DNA of 64,000 nucleotides from Episyrphus balteatus (GCF_945859705.1 NC_079135.1:80980253-81044252), one strand, 5' to 3'. Shown: positions 10,751 through 25,700, numbered from the stretch's first letter. Made by a program: numbers and translations. Notes: generated from the sequence alone by a model not told the origin.

Positions 10751-13700
10751 TTATGGCTTTGGCATTTTATTTCGTTTGTGTAAGATTTTCATTAGCTGCT
10801 TGGACATAAAATACGGTTTCTCCTCGGAACCATCGTTACGTTCACAATCTTCCACTAAATTATAAATAAATTAATTATTATTTTTATTATTTAAAAATAC
10901 AAAATTAAACTTACAGAAACACAAAAATAGTGTATCAACTGCCATAGAATATACGCCGAAAAATACACTTGTGATCAAAAATGTTGCAATTACAACAATT
11001 GTAATTGGAACAGCTACATAATTCAATGGTGGATCACTTGGTCTATTTTCAAGGTAATAATATGTGCCGACACCAGCAGCACCAGTTAGAAGCAATTTTG
11101 AAAGGAAGAACAAGAAATCGGTTACTTTGTCTACAGCAACAACGCGGAGAAAGTTTCTCATTAGAAGATTAAAAGAGTCCTTAGCACTAGCACAAAAGTT
11201 TTTGCCATGAATGGCACACATAATGTATGCATTTTTGTTGATGAAACGTAAAAAGTTTTCCAAACACCAAAAGAAGCATTTCATGCAGCAAAAGATTGCT
11301 CTAGTAACGCTATTGTCGAATTTCTTTAGCTTTTGATCGATGTATTCTAGAACGACACGAATAAAGCGGCATATTGTTAAGATGAAGGCTCCTAGCGCCA
11401 CTGTTCCTAAATGATAGCGCACTGTACGACCAAAAGCTCGTGTGAGGACGAAATATGGAACATCAGATTTATGGAATGTCCAGTACCAGGTTGCGAAAGT
11501 TGCTGCCAAGACCATTTCACCTAGTGCTGAGATGAAGAATGACAACCACAAAAATCCAATAAAGTTGTAAATCTGAAAAAAAAAAAAAAATTTGGAAAGC
11601 ATTTATTGCGAGTGTAAAATTGAAATAGTTATTGAATTCATTTTCTCATACTAAAGATACGAGGCTAAAATGTATACCAAATGAAACATAAGTCTATATT
11701 GCAATCTTGGCAACCTTATAAGTGTTGATATAAGGGTCAAAATTAGGAGGTGGGAAATTTCGATGACCGAATTCTTAAAAAATCAACATTGTTTTATGAT
11801 AAAAATTTCATGCTCAAATGTTCGCTTTAGCTATAATTTGTCGGTTTATGAACGGGCAGAGCACAAAAATGTATATTTTTCAATATACCGCAAAACCCCA
11901 AAAATTAGTACTAAAAAAACGTTCCTCGAAATGGTGGTAATCTCTTCAAAACGACTTTAGGGGTCTAGAAATAGTATCAATGTGAATGATTTTAATATCA
12001 TATTAATGAAGTAGGTCCTTAATTAATCAAATATGACTTTATTTCTTGGGACAGAGACCGATTTCTATAAAAAAATGCTTTTATGCACGTCCGAAACACT
12101 TTAGGACATATGTAGGTTTTTCTTTTGTGTTCTTGTAACATTTTTGTCAAAAGTGCATATTACAGCCATACTTAGATAGAATACTGAGTAAGACTACATT
12201 ATTTATTCAGATTCTAAGAGCGTTCCCAGAAATGACGTTTTGACCTTAATTTATTTTTATTTTGTAGGAATGTCACAAAGTTAAACGAAATATTTTTGAG
12301 ATTATATTGCAGTAACCTCGATTTTTGATCATAATATCACCAAAAAATTAACATTTCAATTTAACTAATCCCCAAAAACAAGCCTTCCCCGAATGACAGT
12401 CAATTGATGCACGCTACTTAAAAATGAAACTAAAACTGGCTTCTAACATACATTTTATATATTTATTCATAAAAATAGGTGTGGAATGATAAATCTATAT
12501 AAAATCAACTTTAAAAACTGCTTGCACTACTTTAAGAAATGTTGGTATTATGCGTAATTTTTCTTGGGACAACTTTTATTAATGTATAAAAAATAACAAA
12601 TCTTAATTTTTTGTAAGAGATGTACCAATTTATAAAGAGTACTGTAAATATGTAGTGTTAGTGGGGAGACCACAAAAAATGACAAATAATAGGGATGTAG
12701 AAATTTTTCTTTAAAATAGGGTTGACACATCGAAGTTCCCATTTTATTTGTGGCAACCTCGTTTTTTTTTTCATTTTAAGTATCAACTTATCTTTTATTT
12801 GATCTCTAACCATATGACGCAACGGGCGCCTCTCTGACTTTAAAGTATATCTTTATTTTTAATTCATTCTAAACTTACTTGGAAATAAGAAACAATTTTT
12901 GGATTTCCAATGCCTTCAAAGAAACATCCAGTTTCCACACACGGATTATTTTGTCCTGAGAATAATGCTAATCCAGATGGTTGAAGGAAGCAGTTGTTTT
13001 GAAACAGGACAGGATCACACTGTGCTCCACGTGTATAATTTATTGCAACACCTTCACAGTTGCAAACTTCGTTTGAATCTCCAGACCTTGTTACAATGAA
13101 AGATGGATCTCCAACTGACGCCAGGAACAATCCAATTATAACCGATATTGCAATGGTACACATGCATAAAATCCAGGGAAAAATGGGAAAGAAAACAGTT
13201 GCCACTACACATGAAACTGCTCTGTTAATTTAATAAGAAAATAAATTTGTGAGTGATTTTTGATCTGAGAATTCAATAATTTGAGTACTTACTTGCTTCC
13301 TTCTTTAACCAGAGCTACTGCTATTCCAATTCGACTTCGAAGAACAATTACCAAGAGAAATATTACAATAAACATTATACCAAGAATTATGGAGGCATAA
13401 AGCCAAACTTTGGCATCTTGGAAAATATTTTTAACTGCCGATGATAGGTTAAGCGAATGATTTGGAACAGCAGATGTATCTTTCCAGTAGTTATATTGTC
13501 CAATACTAAAGTAGACTCCTATAATTAAAAAATCTCTTGGATGTTGAATAAACATTAAATATAACATCTTAAGAATTTTTTACCAAAACCAAGTCCGATC
13601 AATACTCCAAGAATAGAAAGCCAAACTAGAGGTGTTGCAACCCATCTCATCAGAGCAATGAAAACAAGAGATGCTGCCATTGTTACCACCAGAACCAAGA

Positions 13701-16700
13701 AAATTGTAGGCCATGAGCTAATGACATCTTCTACTATTTTCTCGCCAACCTAAAATAAGATTTTATTGTTGTTTATTTCATTTATATAAAATAAGATAAA
13801 ATTATTAATCACATTATACATCATATTATGAAAAAGGGTAGGTATTTGTGCTTGATTTTCATACTATATTTTCAAATTTCTTAAGTACCTAGTTTTTTTT
13901 AACTGATATTTTTTTGTGGGAAAGGATACTTATGATGATCTGTACATTGGCCTTTTTTTTTTACAAATTTCTAAAAAAATTCATACAAGTGTCTTCGTTT
14001 TGCTACGACTAACTGATCTATTTACAAAATAAATAAAGGTTTTATTGGTTTAAATCTTCAAAGGAATGCAAGCGTACATTTTAGGCGTGTTTTTTCTAAT
14101 ACTCAGTAGCTACTCATTTTTCATTTTATTCGCAAAACAATAATAAAAATTACACAAGTATGTATTTGTTTTTATTGTTTTTCGAATAAAATAAAAAAAT
14201 AAGTAGCTGCTGAGTTGTAGAAAAAACACGCCTTTTATTAGAACAATTTGAAAACTTTTTACAAACAAAAACTGGGTTTTCGTAAAAGGATCAATTAAAA
14301 CACTAAAAAATGTGATTTTAAAGCACACTGACGATATGTCGTTGTTGGATAAAAATTGAATTAAAATATATGTACATAAGTTAATTGTGGAAATAGAAAT
14401 TACAGTTGTCACTTTTAGAATACTGACTTGTACCCATATTATAAGGGAGGAGCACTGAAGATATCAGAGTCAAATTTGTTAAAGTATTGTTTGCCCAATC
14501 CAAAATTTATAGAGCAAGGTTTTATTCAGTGATGTATGTATTAATAAAAGAAAAACAAAGGTGATCTGTACAATTTTGTGTGATAAAATTGTGTTTTTTA
14601 TAATTTTAGGTTTTCAATAGAAAAAAAAAATGTTACACATACGCCACAGTGACTGTTTAAGTTAATACTTAAAACAAATCATAAACGATTTTCTAATGCT
14701 GGCGAAACATTGAAAGTGCTTTACTGATGTTGCCCACTAAATATTTAGTCCCTTATGTTTCCTCAGTGTGTCCTTTCTCAAGAGGAATAAGATGTTCTGG
14801 ATGACTAGTATAGTACGACGACGGACGTGTGCTTAATACCAGTAGGGAAACAACCAACAGTTTAAAATCAAATTCCACCAGTTCAAAGAACTTGCTAGGT
14901 AGCATGTTTTTTCGATGTAATTTATTTTGAGGTCTTTTAGAGTTATGATATGATATAGTTTTTGCTAAAGAGTCAATATCATAGGCAAAAACGTTCTCAG
15001 GGAAAAAATTACTTAATATCGAGCTAGATCCCACGAAAATAAAATGCACGACTGGGGTCGCACGTACTAACTCTTATGGTATAAGAAAATCGTGAGATCC
15101 GTTTTTTAAAAAAATAATTTTTTATATATACAAATTTTTTTAAATTAAAAAAAAAATTTGGTATGCCATTTTGAAGAAAAAATTAATTTACAATTAAAAA
15201 CTAAATCTCGAAACATTTCAAACACCCGTTTTCAAAAAATGTATTTTTCAAAAAAAAAGTTTTGAAATATTTTTTTAAAAATCCAAAATTGTGTTTTTTG
15301 AAAATTTTCTAACATTTAAATATAACGGTTAATTAAAACATATTTGTATGAAAATTGTCGTTGAAATCGGTTCTAGGGCAGGTACCGTTAGTAACCTTTA
15401 AAGAAATGTTTTTTTTAATCAAAAGTTGGGTCTTGTTTGTAAAATTATACACAAAATTTTGTATCAAAATCGTTAGAGCTGTTTTCGAGTTATTGGGTAT
15501 AACTTGAAAAATTTGTATGGGAGGTACACTTTCTAAGTGAGACATAAAAAAAAAAAAAACAACTTTCAGAATTCTATAAAAATCATCTGCACCAAATCCG
15601 TCCACGCATTTAGGCTGTGGAAATGTGTGCAGATATGGACGTACAGACGCACCGACGGAATTGCGAGACCAATTTTTCGGAATTCTCCATCATCGTAATG
15701 TTGGTTTTGATTAAAACCTCAAATTTTTTTTTCGACACGAAACCAATACTTGTCCTTTAGAGCAAGTAAAAAGAGCATTCGATTGAATTTTTTGAAAAGG
15801 ACTGGAAACATGGATTTTAAAAATTTGTTATATTTTTTACATTATCAAGAAATAATTTTTTTTACAATTTTTTCCGAAATTGTTTGGTCAAACTGTTTCG
15901 AACTAATATTTATACAATTTGATCTAAATTTTGTATTATTTTTTTACTATTCGCGTGAAAATTGGTTAGTTATTTGCGAGATTAAATAATTTTACTCCTT
16001 ACTGAAAAAGTTGCGAACATTAGGAAAACTTTTCTTCTTAAAAAAAAATTAAAGCTGGAAAACCTATTAGACTTTAAGTAGTGAGTTGACAAAAAGTTAA
16101 CTCTGGGAGAGGTTATCAAGATTTAACTCGGAATTTCAAAAATCTATCGACATCAAAATAAATCTTTCAACGTTGAGAATGAAGCTATAGATTTGTATGG
16201 TGAACGGGTTTATTTAGTCCATCAAAATTGCCAAAGTTCTTGAGTTTATCTCTTTATGAGTTAACTCAACTTTAAAACAAGGATGATCTAGTTTTTCAAA
16301 ACTGGATCTTAGACAGTCTCTCTCATAAACCCAATCTGGCTTAGAGCCGTTTGCTGATCGAAACTTAATCGTTTTAATTCAATATATATCCTTATGTGAC
16401 AGTTTACGCAGAGAAAAAAAGTAGAGAACAAGAGTTTATGTTCAACATAAATTATTTATGTTTCGATTCAGCAAATGGCCCGTTGTGTTTAAAAATACAG
16501 AATTTTTAAATTCGTAATTAAAGTAAGTGTTGAATACTAGTGTCCGTGTTTAATTTGTTTGTATATGTTTCTTACCCCATTGAGATCTGCATTCAGCATT
16601 CTTTCGGTGATTTTAGTTAATTCCGGCGAAAGCTTTATATCATGAACCAATCGATTTATACCTTCAACATCCGATGGTACACATCGTTTTGACACTAATA

Positions 16701-19700
16701 AATTTGAAACAACATTTTATGATATAACGGCGGATTGAAAAATTGTTATTCACTTGACATTTTAACATTTTTTTGTTAAACATTAACAAAACAGTATGTA
16801 TTGGAATAAGCTGTGTTTAGCAGGACAAGGGACACACCATTATGAGACACGCAATACATTAATTGTTATTTTATGAAACACCACAAACATAATACGCTCA
16901 GACTTAAGTTTAAGTTTGAAATATAATTTTAGATTAAAAAAAAAATGTTTAGTTAAAATCACCTGTTGTACATTCTCTCCTTTGTAGAAATGTTGAATTA
17001 AATTCCCAGTCAGTCTTGATACATATGAATTAGACTTTTGCATCTTTTGCTTAATAACTTCTCCAAGCTGATGACGTGTTTCGCAGTCCACAGGTTCTTC
17101 TCTAACTGGCTCATTTGTTAGTCCGAAATGATTAATTTTTTTTATTACGACATCATCAGTTATTTTTGAATTCTCTGTTGTGGGAAATGCTACCAAGCCC
17201 GAGGACTTCGGTTTCATTACCAGATTTTGTGATGAAATATCTCTTAGATAGAGTGGAAGATATTCGCAATGATCAGATGCAAAATCCCATACACATCTGT
17301 TTCCGACTATTTTTTTGTTTTCAATATTTTAGTATACGTTATTTGTTTGAATAAAAGAAGTTTAGTTTATTAGAAAAGTAATTAAAACCTACGATAGCAA
17401 TAAAACACCACCCTGTTAACATTTTAATAAGTAAGTCGATAATAACAATAATTTAAAGCTTATAGAACAAATGAGTGAATATTGCGGCAGAACCGAGACA
17501 TTTTATTGCATATGCAAAAAAAAAAACAAGAAGAACACTTGTTTGGTGTCTTTATTATTACGATTATAATAGCTGCGTTCCTTTGGAAATATTTATCTAC
17601 TTTTTAGTACTTAAAGCTGCTTTGAACTACTTTTTCAGTATAGCAAAGTAGTTCAAAGTAGTTTTAAGTACTAAAAAGTAGATAAATCTGTGTCAATAAG
17701 TTAAAAGAGCTTAAGTCAATTTTTATCATTTTTCAGTATAAGCAAATGAAATTTGTGGACATGATTTTTTTGTACTTTTTTTGTGATTACTTTTAAACTG
17801 TTGCCGCTAGACTAACAATTTTTTTTTTAGGATACAGGCTTGTTATACCCTTAATTTCCATATGTATATTTTTTCTTGAAAACGTTCGGGACGACCGTTA
17901 AAATTGAAAAAATATATTACTTTGACTTAAGTATACAATTTGGCGGACATTTCAAGGAACAAAACAACTTATGTTACTTAAGATGTTTTGCAAAATTGGT
18001 TTTGGTTCAAAATGCAAATTTTTAAAATGGCTTAAGTCGACATAAGAACACAAATGGTTCACTCGACCACAAGTTTAAAATAGCTTATGTTGACCTAAGC
18101 GATGAATATATTTGAATTCAAATTGTCATAAAAGCTTATGTCACGACTTAAGCTGATTTAAAAAAATGTATTCTTTTTAAGATTTGGACGATTTTATTTT
18201 AACATATACATAAGCTATTATGCAAATGCAGTTTTTGTCCAAAAAGACTTAAGCTACTATGATTTTTTTAAATTTAATGGTTTATATATTGCGTAGAGAA
18301 ATGAGACCCAGACTAAAACAAAGCTGAACAAAAGGTGAACATGTTAAGCAAATAAAATCGATTTTCACTTATGTCGACATAAGCTCTTTTAACTTATTAC
18401 CACAGAAATATTTCCAAAGGAACGCAGCTAATAGGAAATACATGTTCTTAAAAAAAAAAATTATTAAGAAAAGCTTTAAAAAAACGACCGCACGGTCTTC
18501 TATATAGGGCAAGTTTTAGTTTCGAGTAATCAAAACCAATATTAAGAGAAGTTAGCAAATAAAATACAGGACTGATTCACAAGTACTGCTCTTATAGTAA
18601 AGTTTTTTTTTTTTAAATTAAAATCTTTAGAGACATTTATGAAAAAAATTACCTTTTTCATTTCGGTAATATGCCAAGTTTAAGGGAATCAGTAGTTTGG
18701 TAGTTTAATACATATGTAAAAGCTGTGAAAAATTTAGGCTTGCTATTTAATCAAACTCTCACTTGGGACGATCACATCGCATGTGCTTTGGGGAAAACGT
18801 ATGGGGCTCTTCGGGCTCTTTATGTTTCCTATAACTGTTTGTCCATACACAATAAAATTATCCTATAGTGAAAACTCTAGTATTTCCTGTACTTTTTATG
18901 GCAGAACGAACGAAAATTACTTGTAGCTTTCAACAACGTTGTCCGGTTCGTATATGACCTCCGAAGATTCGACCATGTTTCCCGATTCACTAGCACTATC
19001 TTCAATATGCCACTTAATGACAACCTTAAGAGTAAAATACTGATATTTTTATTCAACTTGATACAATCAGGTACACCTGAATATTTGTTCGAAAAACTCG
19101 TTTTCTCTCGATCGCAAAGAAGTAGGGTTCTTAAAACCCCGCCTTTTAAGTACACTGTTTCCAAACGACAATATTTCTTCTACGCTATTAGTCTGTAGAA
19201 TGCTTTACCTGTTTAATTGAGAACAACTTGCAACTTGCAAAACTTTACAAAAACTTTGAATATGCTTTTAAAATGCTGACAATTTTTAAATTTAATGTTT
19301 TAATTTATAAAAAAAAAACACTAGTTTTAGATTTTTCATTTTTAAAAAAGTTGTATAAATATTTCATATAACCGCATTGTACTTAGTATTTCTTTAAAAA
19401 CTACAAATCAAATATGTAACTATACTAATGTTTTCTGAATAAATAAATACAAATACAAGTTCCAGGTCTCAAGCGAATTTCTTAAGTAGCTTGAGTTGCA
19501 GCTTAAGTTGGAGACAGACAGACAGACAGAATTCCGAGAACAACTTTTTGGAATTATCTTTATAACATCCTCGTTTCAAGAAAAAGCCTGTATTACCAGT
19601 CAAATTTTATTTAATTTTTGTTGTTGTTGGCAACTCTATGTTTTTTAATCTGAATCCAACAAAATTTTTGGCGGAACATGAGTTTCCTACTCTCTTTTTC

Positions 19701-22700
19701 AGCTATAAGAAATTGTTTTTTTTACAACGTTTTTACATAAATTAAGATTTTAAAAAGTTTTAAAAATTTAATTAAAAAATTTTTATTGCAAATAAAAAAA
19801 TTGCAATAAAAACAATATTGCAAATAAAAAATTTCGCATTTTAAAAAATTTTATTGCGAATAGGTAGCTATAAATTTCTTCACTTGATCTTACATTAGCT
19901 ATTTCAAATATCTAAGCTATTTGGGCTTACAAAAGTTAATTTTCTTATCTTTTTAGACAGAGAACAATTTCGTACAGAAAAAACATTTTTGTATGTGTAT
20001 TTTTAAAAGTTTTCCATTATTTAAAAATATTATGGATGTAATTCAATTCTAAACTGTTGTTTCAATCCAAAGGGGAATGCTTATGCTTATGCCATTGATA
20101 TGAAAGTTGGTAGGTATTGGTAAAAATTATTTTATTCAGATATCAGAAATAACTTTTAGGTGCTGCACAAATTTTTCCTCATTAATAATAAATAAATAAA
20201 TAAATTACATATTTATGAGTCGATTTTATTTTTTTAAGCCCTGATTTTTCAATCTTCATTTGGAATATGACATGAGAAAAAAAACCGAAATTTTTTAAAA
20301 GTTATACGCACACATTAATTTATTTTTTTTTTAAATTAAGTTAAATAAATCGGCTCCTTCTTTTACAATAAAACAATGATTTTGAAAAAAAAAACTTTTA
20401 AAACTTAAAGATATTCTTGTTTAAAAAAAGTACAGATCACTTTTATCACAGTCGTTGGAGCCATGTTTGAGAAAGTTTATTTCTAATAAATAAAAGTTAT
20501 CAAAATTGTATTTATTTGAAAATATTAACTATTTTAGGGCTTAAAATAACAATTATTTATTTTTAAGTATTAAAATATAAAGAATTCTTATAATATAAAT
20601 CTATTCTTGACAAAAAATGTAGGGCAAATTAGATAAACTAATCATTATTTTAAATCGGTTATTTAAACACCATTTGCCTAAATTTGATGCAAAACTTATC
20701 AGAGAAGATGAGTGCTTCTTACTTTTCAAAAATATATATATTTATCAAATCAATTACTGGTGGAGCGAAAACTTCTCAGTATTTTTGATAAGTTATTTAG
20801 TTGGAAGTGAAAAGTTGTTGGTGCAGTAAGAACACTTAACACTAAGTTTTCAGGCCAAGATCTGTATCTTAAGTAAGTGTATGTTTAAATGATCTTTCAA
20901 CACATAAATAACGAAGTGGGTTGTCGCAGGAAAAATTAACAAATGCTGCCAATAAAAAGCGGACATTTACGTGAACCTATTCATAAAAGCAAATTTCCCC
21001 CATCTCATTGACATTTTGTTCAGGCTTTTATTCCAATAACTACCTAATTAAATATATTACTATCGACTTATTTATTAACTCATAAATTCAAAAGATACAC
21101 CGACAAATAAAAAAAAATAAAAAAAAAACATTCTATCAAAAAAAAAAAACATAACAAAACATTGCAGCAAACATTGAACATGCGGTAAAAAAAAAAATAA
21201 ATTAACGAATAAAACCCATGAAAAAAAATATCATAAATAAACAAATATAAAAAAAAAACTTACATGGCTTGCTTTTGACATACCAACGGGCACACCGGTT
21301 CGACACAATAGCTTTTTCCGCATCAGCTATTGAGTTAATACTCATTTTATATGCTTCCGTTTGACATATAAGCTTTTTCTTGAGATCATCCAAACTTAGT
21401 TTATTTTTAACATTATCCCAAACAAATGTCTCCGTGGGACATTCCGCCACACAGACTTGTGGTGTTGGACAACCCGTTATTGGCACTAATGGATCAATAC
21501 ATTTCTCCAAGTTGAAGAAAAATAAATATTTTTTATCTTTAACAGTGGCATCGACCCCACACTTTCTATTAAACGAATCCGTTGGGACAAGTAATTTATT
21601 TAAGTCACCATTCTTAATAGCTAAAAAGATTGATTAATTAGTCTTGAGATGTGGAAAATTGCATTCAATGTTGAAACTCACCATAATTACCAATGTAGCA
21701 CCAAGCTGCTAAGAAAATGACAAAAATTAATAAACAGAATACATCGGTGCAGGATCGTTTCGAGAGTGGTCCTTTGAACTTTCGATCGTATTGCAAACGT
21801 TCACCTTTAATGATTAAACGAAAAAATAAGAAAATTTAATTAAACTTTGAACTATGACTGATTTTTATAAGGAAGCAAGTTTATATATATTTTTTTTTCA
21901 GTACCGTATTTCAATAAAGTTATTTGTTCAGAGTATTCACTCTTTTCCGCAGCTCTATTCTCGTCTTCTTCAGAGTCACTACAACAACAGCCCGGCATTG
22001 TTATTTATTTTTATGATTTATCACTCTTAATAATTAGAGCTCATTTTTTGAAAAATAAACTCCGAAATTTAAGGGCGAAACCAACTCTTGTGAACAATGT
22101 AGAATTGCTGAATCTAAATTACTTAGTAAGTTTAGGTTTTTCTTTATAGCATGAATACTTGGGTTTGACGTGCGCGGCGCACACTGGCTGACATAAGATT
22201 CTAATCTAATTAAGAATGTTTAGCTCAAGCTTTCTTGCCTTAGCTAAAATGAAAGACGACGACAGCGACTATTCTTGATAAGTTAAAAAAAAAAAACCAT
22301 TTATGTGGTAGTGCTCGTGAAGTGAGTGGTTTTTTTTATTCTGTAAGCAGAAAGAACATTACGCACACAACAAAGTGCAGAGTTTTGGATTTTAGCTTTT
22401 TTTGGTATTTAATTGACACGATGACTTATAGACGAGTCATTTCCAAAAGAAACTAAATTTATACGGGCTTAGAGCAAAAATGAGTGAAAAAAAGCACGAG
22501 ATTGAGATCTGCTTCGCGTGCTTGAGCTTATGGTTTGTTTCTGTTTTTTTTTTTTTTTTTTGCGAATAGATAAACAATCATGCTATTCGATCTTGTGTTA
22601 CCATATTTTTTATCATCAAAACAATTAATGCAGGGTTATAAAATGTTAACTAACTAGAAGCTTTAAGGGCAAAATAATTTGGTTTAAAATAACACAATGA

Positions 22701-25700
22701 AGTAAAAATAATTTCATTCTAGTTGAGTTTATAAGTATTTTTAATGCAAGTTTAAAAATTTTTTAATCAAAGTTATCTAGTTGTGGGAATGCACATTTAT
22801 TTTATAGGTAGTATCTTCGATGTGAATAGGCTTATAGTGTAGGTAGGTAATATTTTTTTTCTTGAGGTTGGTTTTGATGAGTAAGGTTTATAATTCTTCA
22901 ATTGGCAATTTATTTACTATTTAGACACCTGCAATTTCGCAAGTTAACTTTTTGTCATAGTTAGCAAACTTAAAAACAAATAAGTATCTGAATGTGTCGA
23001 GTGGTAGATTTGCAACAATTATACGATGGACATTTAAAATTGTTATAATTTGCTTTTAAAACTGATTTATCGATAATTTAAATGATATGTTTTTTTATAT
23101 GTACAGTGCGGTTCACATGGTTAGACGCATCAATTTTCGTTTACATAAATTTCATTTTTTTTTGTGTGTGTGCAAGAATAACCAAAAAAATTGTATTTAT
23201 TAGAATGGTTATTTAGTTCTTAATAGAAAAACAAAAAGAAATAGTGGGTGAGTGGAAGTTAACGGTACTTTTTAGTCCTTCTTGTCTGTGATGTAAGAAA
23301 AAGGGCAGCTTTTTTCGGTTCACATGATTAGACGCACACCTTAAATTAGTTAGTTTGGCGAGATCTATTGCACTGATTTGATTAAATTTGGACGATTAAA
23401 CATCAAGAAGTTATTTTTTTGTGATTTTCATTCAAAATCTGTTAAAAAAATTTCTGAGCGCGAAAGAATAAGGGATAAATGACGCGTTGGATTCCAAAGG
23501 TCTTTCCATTAGCCCCATTGCCAAAAAAATAGGATGAAGTGACTATTTCGAGATAAATTATTTAAAAAACAGTGCCTCCTACGAAAAAAACTTCAAAGGA
23601 GGAACAATAGAAGCTTAACACCTCAGGAAAAATGAAAATTTATGAAAAAAGCGTCGAAAACAGCTCTATCCCCGAGCAAAATTAAATAAAAAGCTAGGCT
23701 AACGGGAAGAACATCAACTTTTCGGTGAATTTTTTTGAATGCTGAACATCCTAGATTAAAATTAACTTAAAAATAGTCTTTAAAAAAGCACAATTTGAAA
23801 GAAACAGCGGATGGAGATCGCACGTCTTCACATAACGTGGGAAACAAGTTTTTGAAGTTTTTTTAAATTGGCGAAATGTGTTTTTTCTAATGAAAAAGAA
23901 TTTAATTTGAATCGTTCTCATGGGTATTTCCACAACTTTCACGATTTTCACAAGGAGGAAAAGTTTTTGACACTTCAACATTCAAGAAAAGGAGGAGTAA
24001 TGGTTTTGGGAGCCATTTAATATTACATTCGATTTAGTTTTCCTTTCAAACCGCTCTTTTTTTCAAACGGCGTTTTTTAAAGGCTATTTTTAAGTTTAAT
24101 TTTAATCTAGGATGTTCAGCATTAAAAAAAATTCACCGAAAAGTTGATGTTCTTCCCGTTAGCCTAGCTTTTTATTTAATTTTGCTCGGGGATAGAGCTG
24201 TTTTCGACGCTTTTTTCATAAATTTTCATTTTTCCTGAGGTGTTAAAGCTTCTATTGTTCCTCCTTTGAAGTTTTTTTCGTAGGAGGCACTGTTTTTTAA
24301 ATAATTTATCTCGAAATAGTCACTTCATCCTATTTTTTTTTGGCAATGTGGCTAATGGAAAGACATTTATAATCCAACGCGTCATTTATCCATTATTCTT
24401 TCGCGCTCAGAAATTTTTTTAACAGATTTTGAATGAAAATCACAAAAAAATAACTTCTTGATGTTTAATCGTCCAAATTTAATCAAATCAGTGCAATAGA
24501 TCTCGCCAAACTAACTAATTTAAGGTGTGCATCTAATCATGTGAACCGAAAAAAGCTGCCCTTTTTCTTACATCACAGACAAGAAGGACTAAAAAGTACC
24601 GTTAACTTCCACTCACCCACTATTTCTTTTTGTTTTTCTATTAAGAACTAAATAACCATTCTAATAAATACAATTTTTTTGGTTATTCTTGCACACACAC
24701 AAACAAAAAATGAAATTTATGTAAACGAAAATTGGTGCGTCTAACCATGTGAACCGCACTGTATGTACATTATGCATGTATGTATCTACTTAGTATCTTT
24801 ACCATATAAACGATTTTTAAAGATTAATAAAAGCGTGTAAAATGTTTTTATTGGTAACTATGAACTCGGATTAGTAAACGTTTTACATTGTAAAGCACTG
24901 CTTTATTTATTCTTAGCAGTTTTATTTATGCTTTTCATACCTTGGAGATTGGAGGACCTTTTAAGTACTTTTTGGCTGTTTTAAAAAATTGATTAAAAAC
25001 GAATCTGAATAGATTTTGAATTAAGCACATGTGCATTGTACATACATATTACATATGTACATAAACTAGCCCGAAAAATTAAGGGAACAAAATAAAATCG
25101 TGATTTTTTAGTGATTTTCGATAGGCTGTATATCACAGTAAAAAATGATCGCATCATGACAAAACAAAAAGCATGTGAAAGCTACATTCTTCTTGTTTTA
25201 GGTTTTTATGACAAAATATTTTATTTCTAACGCTAAAATAGCTTAATCGTTGGAACTGTTCAAAAACCAAAATTTTCAATATATTTTTGTCTTTACCAAA
25301 ACGTGTCCGAAACGCGTCCAAAACACGTCCGAAACGCGACCGAAACGCGTCCTAAACGCGTCCAAAACACATCAAAAACGCGTCCAAAACGCGTCAAAAA
25401 CGAATCCTAAACGCGTCCAAAACACGTCCAAAATGCGTGTAAGACGCGTACAAAACGCGTCCAAAACTCATCTTAAACGCGTCAAAAAGGCGTCAAAAAC
25501 ACGTTTAAAAATCCTTCAAAACGTGTGTAAAACGTCCAAGACGAGTCCAAAACGCATCTGAAACGCGTCCTAAACGCATCCAAAATGCGTCCAAAACGTG
25601 ACCAAGACTATATCGGGAGACCAAAAACCTTCAAACACTCCATAAATTATTTTTCAGGAAAGTTGATAGTTTCTCTATAAAACAGGTTTTGCGTTTTTCT

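Larger units (their letters stand above)
13750..16575. other. Ctl2 intron with dispersed repeats
   Basis: Holds a palindromic element (about 14084-14245, ends GGCGTGTTTTTTCTA inverted), a 0.47-kb repeat (about 14255-14720) that recurs inverted at about 41430-41905, and an inverted copy of the 57690-58715 family (about 15030-15660). The remainder is simple AT-rich sequence. No exon is seen. Confidence 0.6.

Noticed and set aside
11763..11960. 65-residue plus-strand frame in the Ctl2 intron
   Set aside because: No recognisable domain, AT-driven composition, and no flanking splice logic.
16838..16962. Extension of the long Ctl2 alternative exon past ENVQQ into VILTKHFFF
   Set aside because: The GTGATT donor at 16962 gives a frame-consistent join to VGEKIVEDV; the extension is AT-rich intron text that soon stops.
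25250..25561. 103-residue Lys/Arg/Ser-rich frame
   Set aside because: It is the translation of the 11-bp minisatellite; other frames of the same array give the same kind of periodic peptide.
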